Notes: a model not told the origin generated them from the letters alone. A DNA stretch of 64,000 nt from CAZCTO01 sp964501725 (GCA_964501725.1 CAZCTO010000012.1:1-64000), one strand, 5' to 3'. Counted from the first letter of the stretch, positions 51,736 to 60,630 are shown. Numbers and translations: made by a program.

Positions 51736-53454
51736 ATGAAACTGATCCTTCAATATTTACGCAAACACAAGACGATTTTTCTGATTTCGACCTTTTTTCT
51801 TGCCATGGAATCGATCGCGGATCTCCTGCAACCAACCTTCATGTCCTATATCATCGATAACGGCGTTGAAAACGCGGATGTCACCGTCATCCTTTTTTAT
51901 GGGGCCATCATGTTGGGAATCGCCGCCACCGGTGCTGTTTGCGCTGTTATTCGAAATCACTTTGCCAGCCGCACTTCACAGACCGTCGGAAAAGAACTCC
52001 GTAAAGATATGTACCTCTCCGTTCAGAAACTTTCCCAGGAAAATATCGACCGCCTGCAACCGGCCTCCATTATCACCCGGATCACCAATGATGTCGTTCA
52101 AATCCAGGATTTCATCAACAGCCTGATGCGCATGATGGTCAAAGCGCCCATCATCTGTATTGGCGCGATCGTGTTGATCATTCTGCAGACACCCGGACAG
52201 GCGCCGGTCATTATCACGATCGTTGTCGTTGTCGCGCTCCTGATTATCGGAAACATGAAGATCGGATATCCCCGATTCGGAACCGTCCAGAAACGGCTCG
52301 ACAAGCTTAACGGCGTCACCCGGGAGTTTTTGTCCTCTATCCGGGTCGTGAAAGCATTTAATGCCGAAGACGAAGAAACGGAGAAGTTCGACATCGCGTC
52401 CGCCACTCTCTCCTCGGCAAATACCACCGCTCTTCGCGTCATGGCAACCTTTTCCTCCCTGATTAACCTCGTAGTGAATTTCGGTATCGTCATCCTTCTA
52501 TGGATTTCCAGAAATCAGGAGTCTTCGCAGATCGGCCGTTTGATGGCTTCTGTCAATTACATGACGCAAGTGCTTTTCGCGGTTACCATGATCGCGAACG
52601 TGATCAATATCGCCGTTCGTGCCATGGCGTCTTCCGATAGAATTCAGGAGGTTCTTAAAGAAAAACCCGCGCAAGCAAAGCCATCGGTTCCCCTCCTTCC
52701 GGAAATCAAGGGTGATATCCTCTTTGAAGACGTTTCTTTTTCCTATGCCGGGGCCGGGCAAAAAGCCTTGCAAAACATCAATATTCATATCCTTCCGGGA
52801 GAAACCATCGGAATCATCGGGCCGACGGGCTGCGGAAAAACAACACTGGTCAACCTCATTCCCCGATTCTATGACATCACCGGCGGACGCCTTCTCCTGG
52901 ACGACAGTGATGTGACACAAATTGATGAAAAGCATCTTCGCACCGCGATTGCGGTCGTTCCGCAGAAGGCGCTGCTTTTTAGCGGAAGCATACGAAGTAA
53001 CCTTCGCTGGGGAGACGAAACCGCGGATGACGCATCTATCAGCGAGGTCGCCCGTCTTGCCTGCGCGGACTCCTTCATAAAGGAAACTGCAAACGGTTAT
53101 GAGACACTTTTAGGTCAAGGCGGCGTCAATCTTTCCGGCGGGCAGAAACAGCGACTTGCACTCGCACGCGCGCTTCTTCGAAAGCCGAAGGTCCTGATTC
53201 TCGACGACTGTACCAGTGCCCTCGACGCACAAACTGAGGCCGCTGTGCTGAACGGTTTGCACAGAAGTTTCGGCGAGACCACAGTCCTTCTCATCAGCCA
53301 GCGAATTTCAACCGTCATGAGAGCCGACCGCATTCTTTGTCTTTCAGACGGCAAAGTACAAGGCTTCGGTTCGCATGAAGAGCTGATGGCCTCCTGCGAA
53401 ACCTATCAGGCGATTTATGACTCCCAGATCGGAGGTGACGGCAATGACAGATAA
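51736..53454 (+). CDS. Heterodimeric ABC exporter, first half (degenerate Walker B)
   Basis: A 572-residue half-transporter: six membrane helices (1-310) and an ATPase domain. Walker A is GPTGCGKTT, the signature LSGGQKQR is intact, but Walker B reads LILDDCTSALD, with Asp in place of the catalytic Glu. That is the pattern of the non-hydrolysing site in heterodimeric multidrug exporters such as BmrCD. Partner is the next gene, which overlaps its end by 11 bp. Likely exports drugs, lipids or peptides; substrate unknown. Start ATG follows GGCAGAGA. Confidence 0.93.
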   Translation: MKLILQYLRKHKTIFLISTFFLAMESIADLLQPTFMSYIIDNGVENADVTVILFYGAIMLGIAATGAVCAVIRNHFASRTSQTVGKELRKDMYLSVQKLSQENIDRLQPASIITRITNDVVQIQDFINSLMRMMVKAPIICIGAIVLIILQTPGQAPVIITIVVVVALLIIGNMKIGYPRFGTVQKRLDKLNGVTREFLSSIRVVKAFNAEDEETEKFDIASATLSSANTTALRVMATFSSLINLVVNFGIVILLWISRNQESSQIGRLMASVNYMTQVLFAVTMIANVINIAVRAMASSDRIQEVLKEKPAQAKPSVPLLPEIKGDILFEDVSFSYAGAGQKALQNINIHILPGETIGIIGPTGCGKTTLVNLIPRFYDITGGRLLLDDSDVTQIDEKHLRTAIAVVPQKALLFSGSIRSNLRWGDETADDASISEVARLACADSFIKETANGYETLLGQGGVNLSGGQKQRLALARALLRKPKVLILDDCTSALDAQTEAAVLNGLHRSFGETTVLLISQRISTVMRADRILCLSDGKVQGFGSHEELMASCETYQAIYDSQIGGDGNDR

Positions 53455-55252
53455 AAATGTCCCGCCGGACAACCTTCACGGAATCTCACGCCCGGGACGG
53501 GGAACGCTTGTCGTGAAACCGAAGAATTTGAAAGGAACACTGCGACGTCTCTGGGAACTGACCCGGGGAAAAAGAAACGGTCTTTGGCTCATTTTTCTTC
53601 TTTCCGCTCTCAGCGCCTCCGCTTCCATCCTCTCTCCCTATATAACCGGGATCACGGTAACAACGATCCTCGGCGGGGATGCCGTTACGCTGATTCTCGG
53701 TATCCTGATTGCGCTTTATGTCGGTGACTGGCTGGTTAAGTTCCTTCAACAGTTCCTGATGGCTTCCATCGGGCAGCGCGTCATTTATCACATCCGTAAA
53801 ACCCTTTTCGACAAAATTAAGAGCCTCCCGCTTCTGTTTTTCGACCGCCGTCAGCACGGCGAACTGATGAGTAGACTGACCAACGATGTCGACAACATCA
53901 GCACCACTATCTCCAATTCCCTGTCTCAGTTGCTCACCTTCGGTTTTTCCATCATCGGCATTTTCCTCATGATGCTCTTCTTAAGCCCGCTTCTGACACT
54001 TATTGCCCTCTCCGCCGTAGTCTTCATCTTTCTTCTCACGAAAATAGTCACCGCCCATACCCGCAAACTTTTCGCCGCACAGCAGAAGAATCTGGGCGCC
54101 CTGAACGGTCAGGTGGAAGAAAGCATTTCCGGTCTCTCCGTGGTCAAAGCCTTCTGCCGGGAGGACCAAATGGCCGCCGAGTTCGAAGAGAAAAACGCCG
54201 CTCTCTGCAAAGTATCCATCAAAGCGCTGATCTGGTCCGGCTATCTGATGCCCCTGATGAATGTCATCAACAATATAAGCTATCTGACGATTGCGGTCTT
54301 CAGCGGAATCCTCTTTGTAAACAAGCAAATCACCGACATCGGACTGATCACCAGTTTTCTTCTTTATGTGCGGCAATTTACGCGCCCGTTCGTTGAAATT
54401 GCGAACATCTACAACAACTTCCAGACAGCCGTAGCCGGAGCTGAACGTATCTTTGAAATCCTCGACGAGAAACCCGAACCGATTGATCCGCCCGATGCCT
54501 GTCGTCTGCAAAACCCGCGCGGTGATATCGAGATGAAAAATGTTGACTTCGGTTACTCGCCGGAGAAACTTGTACTCCGGGATATTTCGCTCAAGATCCC
54601 GGCGGGAACCACGGTCGCCATCGTAGGTCCGACCGGTTCCGGAAAAACCACCAGCATCAATCTGCTGACGCGCTTCTATGATGTAACGGACGGCAGCATC
54701 ACTCTCGACGGCCACGATTTGCGCGAATACAGATTGCGTGATCTTCGTGATGCCTTCGGTGTGGTCCTGCAGGACACGTCGCTTTTCGCGGAATCCGTAA
54801 AAGAAAACATCAGCTATGGCAACGCCGGTGCCACGATGGATCAAATCACGGAAGCCGCCCGAATCGCCGGCGCCGACTCCTTCATCTCCCGCCTTCCCAA
54901 AGGATACGACACCGTGCTCGAGCAAGGCGGCATGGAACTCTCTCAAGGCGAACGCCAGCTTCTTACGATCGCCCGCGCGGTCCTTTCGAACGCGCCGATC
55001 ATGATTCTCGACGAAGCCACCAGTTCGGTGGATACCGTAACCGAACAGAAAATCCGCCGGGCCATCCTTCACCTTTGCGAAAACCGTACCTCCTTTATCA
55101 TTGCTCACCGCCTCTCCACCATCCGCGATTCAGACCTCATTATTCTGATCGAAAACGGCCGAATCACGGAGCAGGGAAACCATGCCGAACTCATGGCGCT
55201 TGACCGCAAATATGCGCAGATGTACAGGACGCAGGTCGGAGAAAGCAACTAA
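53444..55252 (+). CDS. Heterodimeric ABC exporter, second half
   Basis: A 602-residue half-transporter with a basic N-terminal extension, six membrane helices (about 45-330) and an ATPase domain. Walker A GPTGSGKTT and Walker B MILDEATSSVD (with catalytic Glu) are intact, while the signature is LSQGERQ instead of LSGGQ. A non-canonical signature here and Asp in the partner Walker B belong to the same composite site, so one of the two ATP sites is degenerate and one active. The start at 53444 follows GGAGGTGACGGC and overlaps the upstream gene. Confidence 0.94.
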   Translation: MTDKNVPPDNLHGISRPGRGTLVVKPKNLKGTLRRLWELTRGKRNGLWLIFLLSALSASASILSPYITGITVTTILGGDAVTLILGILIALYVGDWLVKFLQQFLMASIGQRVIYHIRKTLFDKIKSLPLLFFDRRQHGELMSRLTNDVDNISTTISNSLSQLLTFGFSIIGIFLMMLFLSPLLTLIALSAVVFIFLLTKIVTAHTRKLFAAQQKNLGALNGQVEESISGLSVVKAFCREDQMAAEFEEKNAALCKVSIKALIWSGYLMPLMNVINNISYLTIAVFSGILFVNKQITDIGLITSFLLYVRQFTRPFVEIANIYNNFQTAVAGAERIFEILDEKPEPIDPPDACRLQNPRGDIEMKNVDFGYSPEKLVLRDISLKIPAGTTVAIVGPTGSGKTTSINLLTRFYDVTDGSITLDGHDLREYRLRDLRDAFGVVLQDTSLFAESVKENISYGNAGATMDQITEAARIAGADSFISRLPKGYDTVLEQGGMELSQGERQLLTIARAVLSNAPIMILDEATSSVDTVTEQKIRRAILHLCENRTSFIIAHRLSTIRDSDLIILIENGRITEQGNHAELMALDRKYAQMYRTQVGESN

Positions 55253-55335
55253 TGTGATCGGAGAATCAAAAAACTTCGGAAGAATAGACTGTGATTTTTG
55301 CGGAGCGTTTCATTGAGAGCGTTTTTCTAGAACTT

Positions 55336-56166
55336 TCATATCAGATATTTATTAATGTTGCTTTCGATCATCCGGGAACTTAACGGACGAGAATCAGACT
55401 CAAAAGTCAAAATGAGATTCTCCCCCGGACAGTAGCCGGCCAGTGTATAGGTTTCGATCTTTTTGATCGCGTAATCCGCGTACTCCGAATCTGACATCAT
55501 TCCGTTATGTTCCCATACATACTCTTTTCGAGTGCGTACATTCAGGCACGTAAAATCCGGATGAACCGTTCCGATTCCGGGTATAAGTATCGGATATTCA
55601 TATCGATACGGAATATTGCGTCGGTTTAATGCATCTGCAATCAATATTTCCGATTCAGAACGGACTCGCTCGCCCTTGGCGGTGGAGAAATCCGGAGTGT
55701 TTTCTTCAAAGCCTTTCTTCACATATTCAACGCTCATCCATCGTTTGACGTATTCGTTGTCCGGAAGAATCGCCGGGTGGACTAGCGGCTTCCGGCAGGG
55801 GTGAAGGGATGAATAGAGTAAATCAATCCTATCAGGTCGATAACTGGCAAGAGTTTTCCCGAGTATCTTGATCTCAGCTTTCAGTTCACGGATCAACCTG
55901 AAATCATACTCCTTCTGAGCAAGAGCGGATGCAAAGGAGTTTTGTGCACGTTTGAGGTAACTGCCTTTTGTGACAGAATTCTCCTGTTGATGATGGTACT
56001 GTATAGACTTTCCTTTCTTTACAAAACGAAGCTTCCCTTCGGGAGGGTCCTTGAGTGTCTTCTCTTTTTCAGTTAGAAACTTTTCTAACTCCTCGTTTCT
56101 TTTCCTTATGTGCTTCACCAATACATCGGGACTAAGTTCTGCCCTTTCTATTCTCCTCTTAACCAT
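55336..56166 (-). CDS. Uncharacterised PD-(D/E)XK-like nuclease, paralogue A
   Basis: A 276-residue protein I do not recognise by name. The first 110 residues are helical, basic and coiled-coil-like (RKRNEELEKFLTEKEKTL; LIRELKAEIKILGKTL). Residues 165-250 look like a restriction-endonuclease fold: helix with Glu171/Glu173 (RSESEILIADAL), then strands HPDFTCL (Asp204) and YVWEHNGMM (Glu219, Asn221 where Lys is usual), then a long helix (YADYAIKKIETY). No membrane segment. A paralogue lies at 60631-61455: the last 136 residues differ at only 22 positions by my hand count, the first 70 far more. A four-unit hairpin array starts 185 bp upstream of the start codon. Nuclease activity is inferred from motif spacing only. 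Confidence 0.7.
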   Translation of the reverse strand: MVKRRIERAELSPDVLVKHIRKRNEELEKFLTEKEKTLKDPPEGKLRFVKKGKSIQYHHQQENSVTKGSYLKRAQNSFASALAQKEYDFRLIRELKAEIKILGKTLASYRPDRIDLLYSSLHPCRKPLVHPAILPDNEYVKRWMSVEYVKKGFEENTPDFSTAKGERVRSESEILIADALNRRNIPYRYEYPILIPGIGTVHPDFTCLNVRTRKEYVWEHNGMMSDSEYADYAIKKIETYTLAGYCPGENLILTFESDSRPLSSRMIESNINKYLI

Positions 56167-56350
56167 AAATGCTCATTTCCTCTCTCGAGTTGACATTTTG
56201 TGAGTTATATTCTTTGATTATCAATTACAAATATTGTATTCATTTTCTCTTGATTCATACTCTTTTCTTTTCGACATTACCTTCAAAAAATAGTAAAGGA
56301 GACAAGATGAAGAATCTCTTTTCTCTTGTTTACTATCACTCCAGCTGATC
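56167..56350. other. AT-rich leader between nuclease paralogue A and its hairpin array
   Basis: 184 bp, AT-rich, with no frame of note. It probably contains the promoter of the leftward nuclease gene, but I cannot point to a good -35/-10 pair. Confidence 0.4.
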
Positions 56351-56632
56351 GCCAAACCGGAAATACCTCCTAAATTGGGTGTTTGCCCGTGCTGGCCGGT
56401 ATTTTCCCGATTATTTCGTTTTCGCCAAACCGGAAATACCTCCTAAATCGGATGTTTTCTCATTCTGGCCGGTATTTCCCCGATAGTTTCGTTTTCGCCA
56501 AACCGGAAATACCTCCTAAATCGGGTGTTTTCCCGTGCTGGCCGGTATTTCCTCGATTATTTCGTTTTCGCCAAACCGGAAATACCTCCTAAATCGGATG
56601 TTTTCCCGTACTGGCCGGTATATTCCCGTTTT
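56351..56632. repeat. Hairpin repeat array A: four units, exact 73-bp period
   Basis: Units begin with GCCAAACCGGAAATACCTCC at 56351, 56424, 56497 and 56570, exactly 73 bp apart; the last is cut short at about 56632. Inside each, GGAAATACC and GGTATTTCC are inverted 9-bp arms around a 30-nt loop that itself contains GGG/CCC. The rest of the unit is also nearly identical between copies, so these are not CRISPR repeats with unique spacers. 73 is not a multiple of 3, so the array does not encode a repeat protein. Confidence 0.92.
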
Positions 56633-56760
56633 CCTCTCCTGTCAATCCGAGAATAATGCCAATCTATACTCCTTAACTGTTCCAAGCGGTATTCTCTCTC
56701 CACTTCCTGATTAACAGGCATCAAAAAAGTACCATCGCTCCACAGGAACGATGGTACGAG
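56633..56760. other. Intergenic stretch between array A and the 150-bp repeat
   Basis: Nothing but the terminator at 56723-56757 is recognisable here. Confidence 0.4.
56723..56757 (-). terminator. Intrinsic terminator downstream of guaA and the gap region
   Basis: GTACCATCG (56729-56737) and CGATGGTAC (56749-56757) form a perfect 9-bp stem; on the minus strand it is followed by six T (56728-56723). Confidence 0.85.
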
Positions 56761-56965
56761 GCCGCTGGCGCCCTTTTGTGTGATGAAGGCTGTGTCGCTC
56801 GAATAGTTCCGCAGGCGCCCTCATGCAGATGTTCCGCTATTATATTTGCGACCTTCCGCAGGAGCATCGCGACGAGGACGGATTTCCCCGTAAAGTTACT
56901 ACCGCTGGGCGCCGCTGGCGCCCTTTTGTGTGATGAAGGCTGTGTCGCTCGAATAGTTCCGCAGG
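56761..56965. repeat. Direct repeat with 150-bp period, running into an assembly gap
   Basis: GCCGCTGGCGCCCTTTTGTG and the next 35 bases occur identically at 56761 and 56911. The second copy is interrupted by the N-run after 55 bases. The period is a multiple of 3 and one minus-strand frame stays open through it. More copies are probably hidden in the gap. Confidence 0.85.
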
Positions 56966-57065
56966 NNNNNNNNNNNNNNNNNNNNNNNNNNNNNNNNNNN
57001 NNNNNNNNNNNNNNNNNNNNNNNNNNNNNNNNNNNNNNNNNNNNNNNNNNNNNNNNNNNNNNNNN
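56966..57065. other. Assembly gap of 100 N
   Basis: Exactly 100 unknown bases, the usual placeholder for a gap of unknown size, placed inside a tandem repeat, which probably broke the assembly. Confidence 0.99.
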
Positions 57066-57118
57066 CGTGCTTTCAGCACGTCGAGGACCTGTTCGAATGA
57101 GAGCGATACAGACTTCAT
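57066..57118 (-). CDS. Start of a small gene coupled to guaA, cut by the assembly gap
   Basis: The ATG at 57118-57116 overlaps the guaA stop codon (TGATG). The 17 residues before the gap read MKSVSLSFEQVLDVLKA, an amphipathic helical start that looks protein-like and is placed as expected for a translationally coupled gene. Its remainder is lost in the N-run. The frame beyond the gap cannot be joined because the gap length is unknown. I do not recognise the family. Confidence 0.4.
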
Positions 57119-58410
57119 CACTCCATTTCAATCGTCGCCGGCGGCTTCGGAGACAGGTCATAGCAGACACGGTTCACATTGGGAACCTCTGCCAGGATGC
57201 GGTTTACAATTTTTTCAAGGACCTCGTAATCGATTCGTTCGACGGTTGCCTTCATCGCGTCTACGGTATTAATCGCGCGAAGGATTACCATGTAATCAAA
57301 GCTTCTTGCATTGTTTTTGACGCCGACCGATTTGAAATCGGGAACGACCGTGAAGTATTGCCATACTTTACTGTTGAGTCCGGCTTTTTCAAATTCCTCC
57401 CGGAGAATCGCGTCGGATTCCCGAACCGCCTCAAGGCGATCGCGCGTAATCGCGCCCAGGCAACGCACGCCGAGACCCGGTCCCGGGAACGGCTGACGAT
57501 AGACCATCTCTGCGGGAAGTCCCAACTCGATACCGCATGCGCGAACTTCATCCTTGAAAAGCTGTTTTAACGGCTCAACAAGTTCAAACTTCAGATCCTC
57601 CGGCAAACCTCCGACATTGTGATGCGACTTAACCATTTTGGCGGTTTTGGTTCCGCTTTCGATGATGTCCGGATAGATGGTGCCCTGACCCAGGAACTCA
57701 ATGCCTTCCAGTTTTCTGGCTTCTTCTTCAAAAACACGAATGAACTCGCTGCCGATTATTTTTCTCTTGCGCTCCGGATCCGCCACGTCGGCCAATTTGC
57801 CGAGAAAGCGCTCCGTCACGTCGACATAGATCAGATTCGCTTTGAGCTCATTTTGAAAAACTTTAACTACGCTTTCGGACTCGTTTTTGCGCATGAGTCC
57901 ATGGTTAACATGCACGCATACGAGTTGTTTTCCGATTGCCTTCAAAAGCAACGCCGCGACGACCGATGAATCAACACCGCCCGACAGCGCCAGAAGAACT
58001 TTCTTGTCACCGACCTGCCGGCGGACCAACTCGATCTGATCCTCCACAAAGTTCTTCATGTTCCAGTTGGCTTCCGCCTTACATGTGTCGAAAACAAACG
58101 CCTTTATTTCGTCATCCGTCGGAATCGCGGAATATTGCTTTGCGCATTTTGCCGTCGGATGATCAATCGACATCACCGGGAAGCCGCAATCATAAATCGC
58201 AGGATCGACTTCAACGGCACTTCCGTCAACTACTCTGTTCTCTCCGCCATTCAGAATAATACCCTTGACGTTATCAAGAGCTTTCAGTTCACCGGGCGTT
58301 ATATCATGGGGATGCATCTCGCTATAGACCCCCATATCCCGGATCTTGCGCGCAACCACTGTATTCTCCGTGCTGCCCATGTCCAAAATGACGATCATAT
58401 CCTGCTTCAT
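57118..58410 (-). CDS. guaA: GMP synthase with vestigial glutaminase domain
   Basis: A 430-residue protein, about 80-90 residues shorter than GuaA. The ATP pyrophosphatase domain is complete: LALSGGVDSSVVAALL (P-loop), QGTIYPDIIES, KSHHNVGGLP, PFPGPGLGVRCLG and the dimer-domain end YDLSPKPPATIEME. The N-terminal class I glutaminase domain is cut to about 115 residues: it begins normally (ILDMGSTENTVVARKIRDMG; GIILNGGENRV), but where GxCYGMQ with the catalytic Cys should stand it reads VMSIDHPTAKCA, and the later His-Glu pair is missing altogether. It should amidate XMP with free ammonia or with ammonia from a separate glutaminase. Start ATG follows AAAGGAGAT. Confidence 0.93.
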   Translation of the reverse strand: MKQDMIVILDMGSTENTVVARKIRDMGVYSEMHPHDITPGELKALDNVKGIILNGGENRVVDGSAVEVDPAIYDCGFPVMSIDHPTAKCAKQYSAIPTDDEIKAFVFDTCKAEANWNMKNFVEDQIELVRRQVGDKKVLLALSGGVDSSVVAALLLKAIGKQLVCVHVNHGLMRKNESESVVKVFQNELKANLIYVDVTERFLGKLADVADPERKRKIIGSEFIRVFEEEARKLEGIEFLGQGTIYPDIIESGTKTAKMVKSHHNVGGLPEDLKFELVEPLKQLFKDEVRACGIELGLPAEMVYRQPFPGPGLGVRCLGAITRDRLEAVRESDAILREEFEKAGLNSKVWQYFTVVPDFKSVGVKNNARSFDYMVILRAINTVDAMKATVERIDYEVLEKIVNRILAEVPNVNRVCYDLSPKPPATIEME

Positions 58411-58583
58411 TCCTTTATCTCCTTTATGTGAAATCGATTGAAAAGTATTTTTCCATTATATTAGGTTTTTCGCTGAAGTGAGCATCGAATTTGCTTTTGC
58501 GGCGTTATAATTAAGAGACACTTCGGCTGTACCCGTCTCCGCTTTGCGGAACGGCTCTAAACGAAAAAGGAGCGTGTGATTAT

Positions 58584-59726
58584 ATGATTTATCGGGAACT
58601 GGGAAAAACCGGCCTCCGTGTCAGTGAGATCGGTCTTGGCGGTGAATGGCTCGAGTATCACAATGAAGAAGAAGTCAAAGCCATCATCGACCGTTGCGAA
58701 GCAAGCGGAATCAACATCCTCGATTGCTGGATGTCCGAGCCGAACGTTCGAAGTAATATTGGAACTTCGATTGCCGGCCGGCGCGATCAATGGATCATAC
58801 AAGGCCACATCGGCTCAACCTGGCAGAACGGCCAGTACGTGCGTACCCGTGAAATAGATGCGGTCAAGGAAGCGTTTACGGACTTGCTTACCCGCTTGAA
58901 GACCGATTATATTGACTTGGGCATGATTCATTTTGTCGACGAGGTCTCCGAGTTTGAGAAAATCATGAGCGGCGAATTCATCGAATATGTCCGGGATCTT
59001 AAAAAACGCGGTGTCATTTCTCACATCGGCCTCAGTACCCATAATCCGGTTGTCGGCAAAATGGCGGCGCTGAGCGGCGAGATCGAAATGATCCTCTTCA
59101 GCTTGAACCCTGCCTTCGACATGCTTCCTGCCAGCGAAAATCTGGAGGATCTTTTTGCCGAAAAGTATCGCGAGGATTTGCGGGGCATCGCACCCGAGCG
59201 TGAGGAATTGTATCAGATCTGCGAGCGTGACGGAGTCGGGATCACCGTTATGAAGGGATATGCCGGCGGCCGGCTTTTTAGCGCGGAACAATCCCCGTTC
59301 GGTGTCAGCTTAACCCCCGTGCAATGTATTCATTACGCCTTGACCCGTCCGGCGGTTGCCTCGATCATGGTCGGCTATCATGCCCCGGAGCATGTCGACG
59401 CTGCTACTGCCTACGAGACCGCCGCGGAAGAAGAGAAGGATTACGCCAGCATACTTGCGACGGCACCGAGTCATTCCTATTCCGGCCAGTGCACCTATTG
59501 CGGACACTGCTCCCCCTGCCCGGTCCGTATCAATATTGCCACGGTCAATAAGCTCTATGATCTGGCCGTGATGCAGCCGACCGTTCCGCCGAGCGTTCGC
59601 GCCCATTACGAAGAACTCTCCGCCAAAGCGTCCGATTGCATCGCCTGCGGCGCTTGCGAGACACGCTGTCCCTTCGGCGTTTCAATCATCGAAGGTATGG
59701 AAGCGGCGGCGAAGCTTTTCGCGTAA
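58584..59726 (+). CDS. Aldo/keto reductase with C-terminal iron-sulfur ferredoxin domain
   Basis: A 380-residue protein: an aldo/keto-reductase barrel (1-285; MIYRELGKTGLRVSEIGLGG start) joined to a ferredoxin-like tail with CTYCGHCSPCP and CIACGACETRCP, the latter a canonical 4Fe-4S motif. In the barrel the usual catalytic Tyr (DTAxxYG) and Lys are not seen: the segment reads ILDCWMSEPNVRSNIG and later WIIQGHIG. So either the chemistry differs or this is a specialised subgroup. AAAAAGGAGCG precedes the ATG. Divergent from guaA, followed 33 bp later by a methyltransferase. Confidence 0.9.
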   Translation: MIYRELGKTGLRVSEIGLGGEWLEYHNEEEVKAIIDRCEASGINILDCWMSEPNVRSNIGTSIAGRRDQWIIQGHIGSTWQNGQYVRTREIDAVKEAFTDLLTRLKTDYIDLGMIHFVDEVSEFEKIMSGEFIEYVRDLKKRGVISHIGLSTHNPVVGKMAALSGEIEMILFSLNPAFDMLPASENLEDLFAEKYREDLRGIAPEREELYQICERDGVGITVMKGYAGGRLFSAEQSPFGVSLTPVQCIHYALTRPAVASIMVGYHAPEHVDAATAYETAAEEEKDYASILATAPSHSYSGQCTYCGHCSPCPVRINIATVNKLYDLAVMQPTVPPSVRAHYEELSAKASDCIACGACETRCPFGVSIIEGMEAAAKLFA

Positions 59727-59759
59727 GGATAAGAAAATAAGTCATACGGAGGGCTCAAC

Positions 59760-60518
59760 ATGCAGGCCAAAAATTCCGACTGGTACAAAACCGGCTGGAC
59801 CTTGGATATCAAGGTCCAATCCTGGGTGGAAGATACCGAAAAACAAGTCGACTTCCTGATCAAGGCCCTGAAGCTTTCCGGTAATGAGCGGATTCTTGAT
59901 CTGGCTTGCGGGTACGGGCGTCATGCTCTCTCCCTGGCAAAAAGAGGCTTCTCCGTCGTCGGCGTTGACATCACAAAAGACTATATCGATGACGCTTCAC
60001 AAAACGCGAAAGCCCTGTCCCTGCCGGCTGAATTCATCCAAATGGATCTTCGTGATGTACCCTTCGAGAACGAATTCGACGTGGTGCTCAACATGGGGGA
60101 AGGCGCCATCGGTTATCTCGAAAATGACGCGGAAAACCTTAAGATCTTCGATGTGATCGCAAAAGCGCTCCGGCCGGGCGGCAAGCATTTCATGGACGTC
60201 TGTAATGCCGATCACGCGGAAATCTTTTTCCCGAAAACCAACTGGGAGCTCGGCGACAAAGCCATCGCACTGGCTCAATTCGACTGGAACAAAGAGACCC
60301 GCAGAATGCAATTCGGCAGTTACGACATCCTCTACGGCCTCCCCGCTCAAAAGCCGGATGAATTCCTTGCCGACTCCATCCGTCTCTACTCCGCTTCAGA
60401 GCTTACCGGGATTTTCGCGGAACGTGGCATGGAGGTTGTCGAAACCTTTTCAGACTTTGACGGCAATGCGTCTTCTTACAAAAAATTGCAATTGCTGGTG
60501 TGTTCTGTTAAGCGATGA
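59760..60518 (+). CDS. Class I SAM-dependent methyltransferase
   Basis: A 252-residue Rossmann-fold methyltransferase. Motif I is ILDLACGYGRHALSLAKRG, motif II has the acidic VVGVDITKDYI, and LRPGGKHFMDVC is motif post-III. The substrate cannot be told from the sequence. ACGGAGGGCTCAAC precedes the ATG, 33 bp after the aldo/keto reductase gene, so the two are probably cotranscribed. Confidence 0.9.
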   Translation: MQAKNSDWYKTGWTLDIKVQSWVEDTEKQVDFLIKALKLSGNERILDLACGYGRHALSLAKRGFSVVGVDITKDYIDDASQNAKALSLPAEFIQMDLRDVPFENEFDVVLNMGEGAIGYLENDAENLKIFDVIAKALRPGGKHFMDVCNADHAEIFFPKTNWELGDKAIALAQFDWNKETRRMQFGSYDILYGLPAQKPDEFLADSIRLYSASELTGIFAERGMEVVETFSDFDGNASSYKKLQLLVCSVKR

Positions 60519-60630
60519 TTCATTTTTACTTTTCCTGCGGGCAATCATTCACTCGTCACATCTAATCAATCATACCCGAATTCGTTACATATAAGGTGCT
60601 TTAGAAAACATCTGTCCGGAACCATGTCCT

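Noticed and set aside
56383..56592. 69-codon frame inside array A
   Set aside because: It shifts frame from unit to unit and has no ribosome site.
56351..56632. CRISPR array
   Set aside because: The units are contiguous 73-bp copies in which both the hairpin and the stretch between hairpins are repeated; there are no unique spacers and no cas genes. The same holds for 61567-61830.
56721..57170. Minus-strand gene running through the N-run
   Set aside because: Its upstream part is an out-of-frame reading of guaA and its downstream part is the 150-bp repeat; joining them through unknown bases is not supported.
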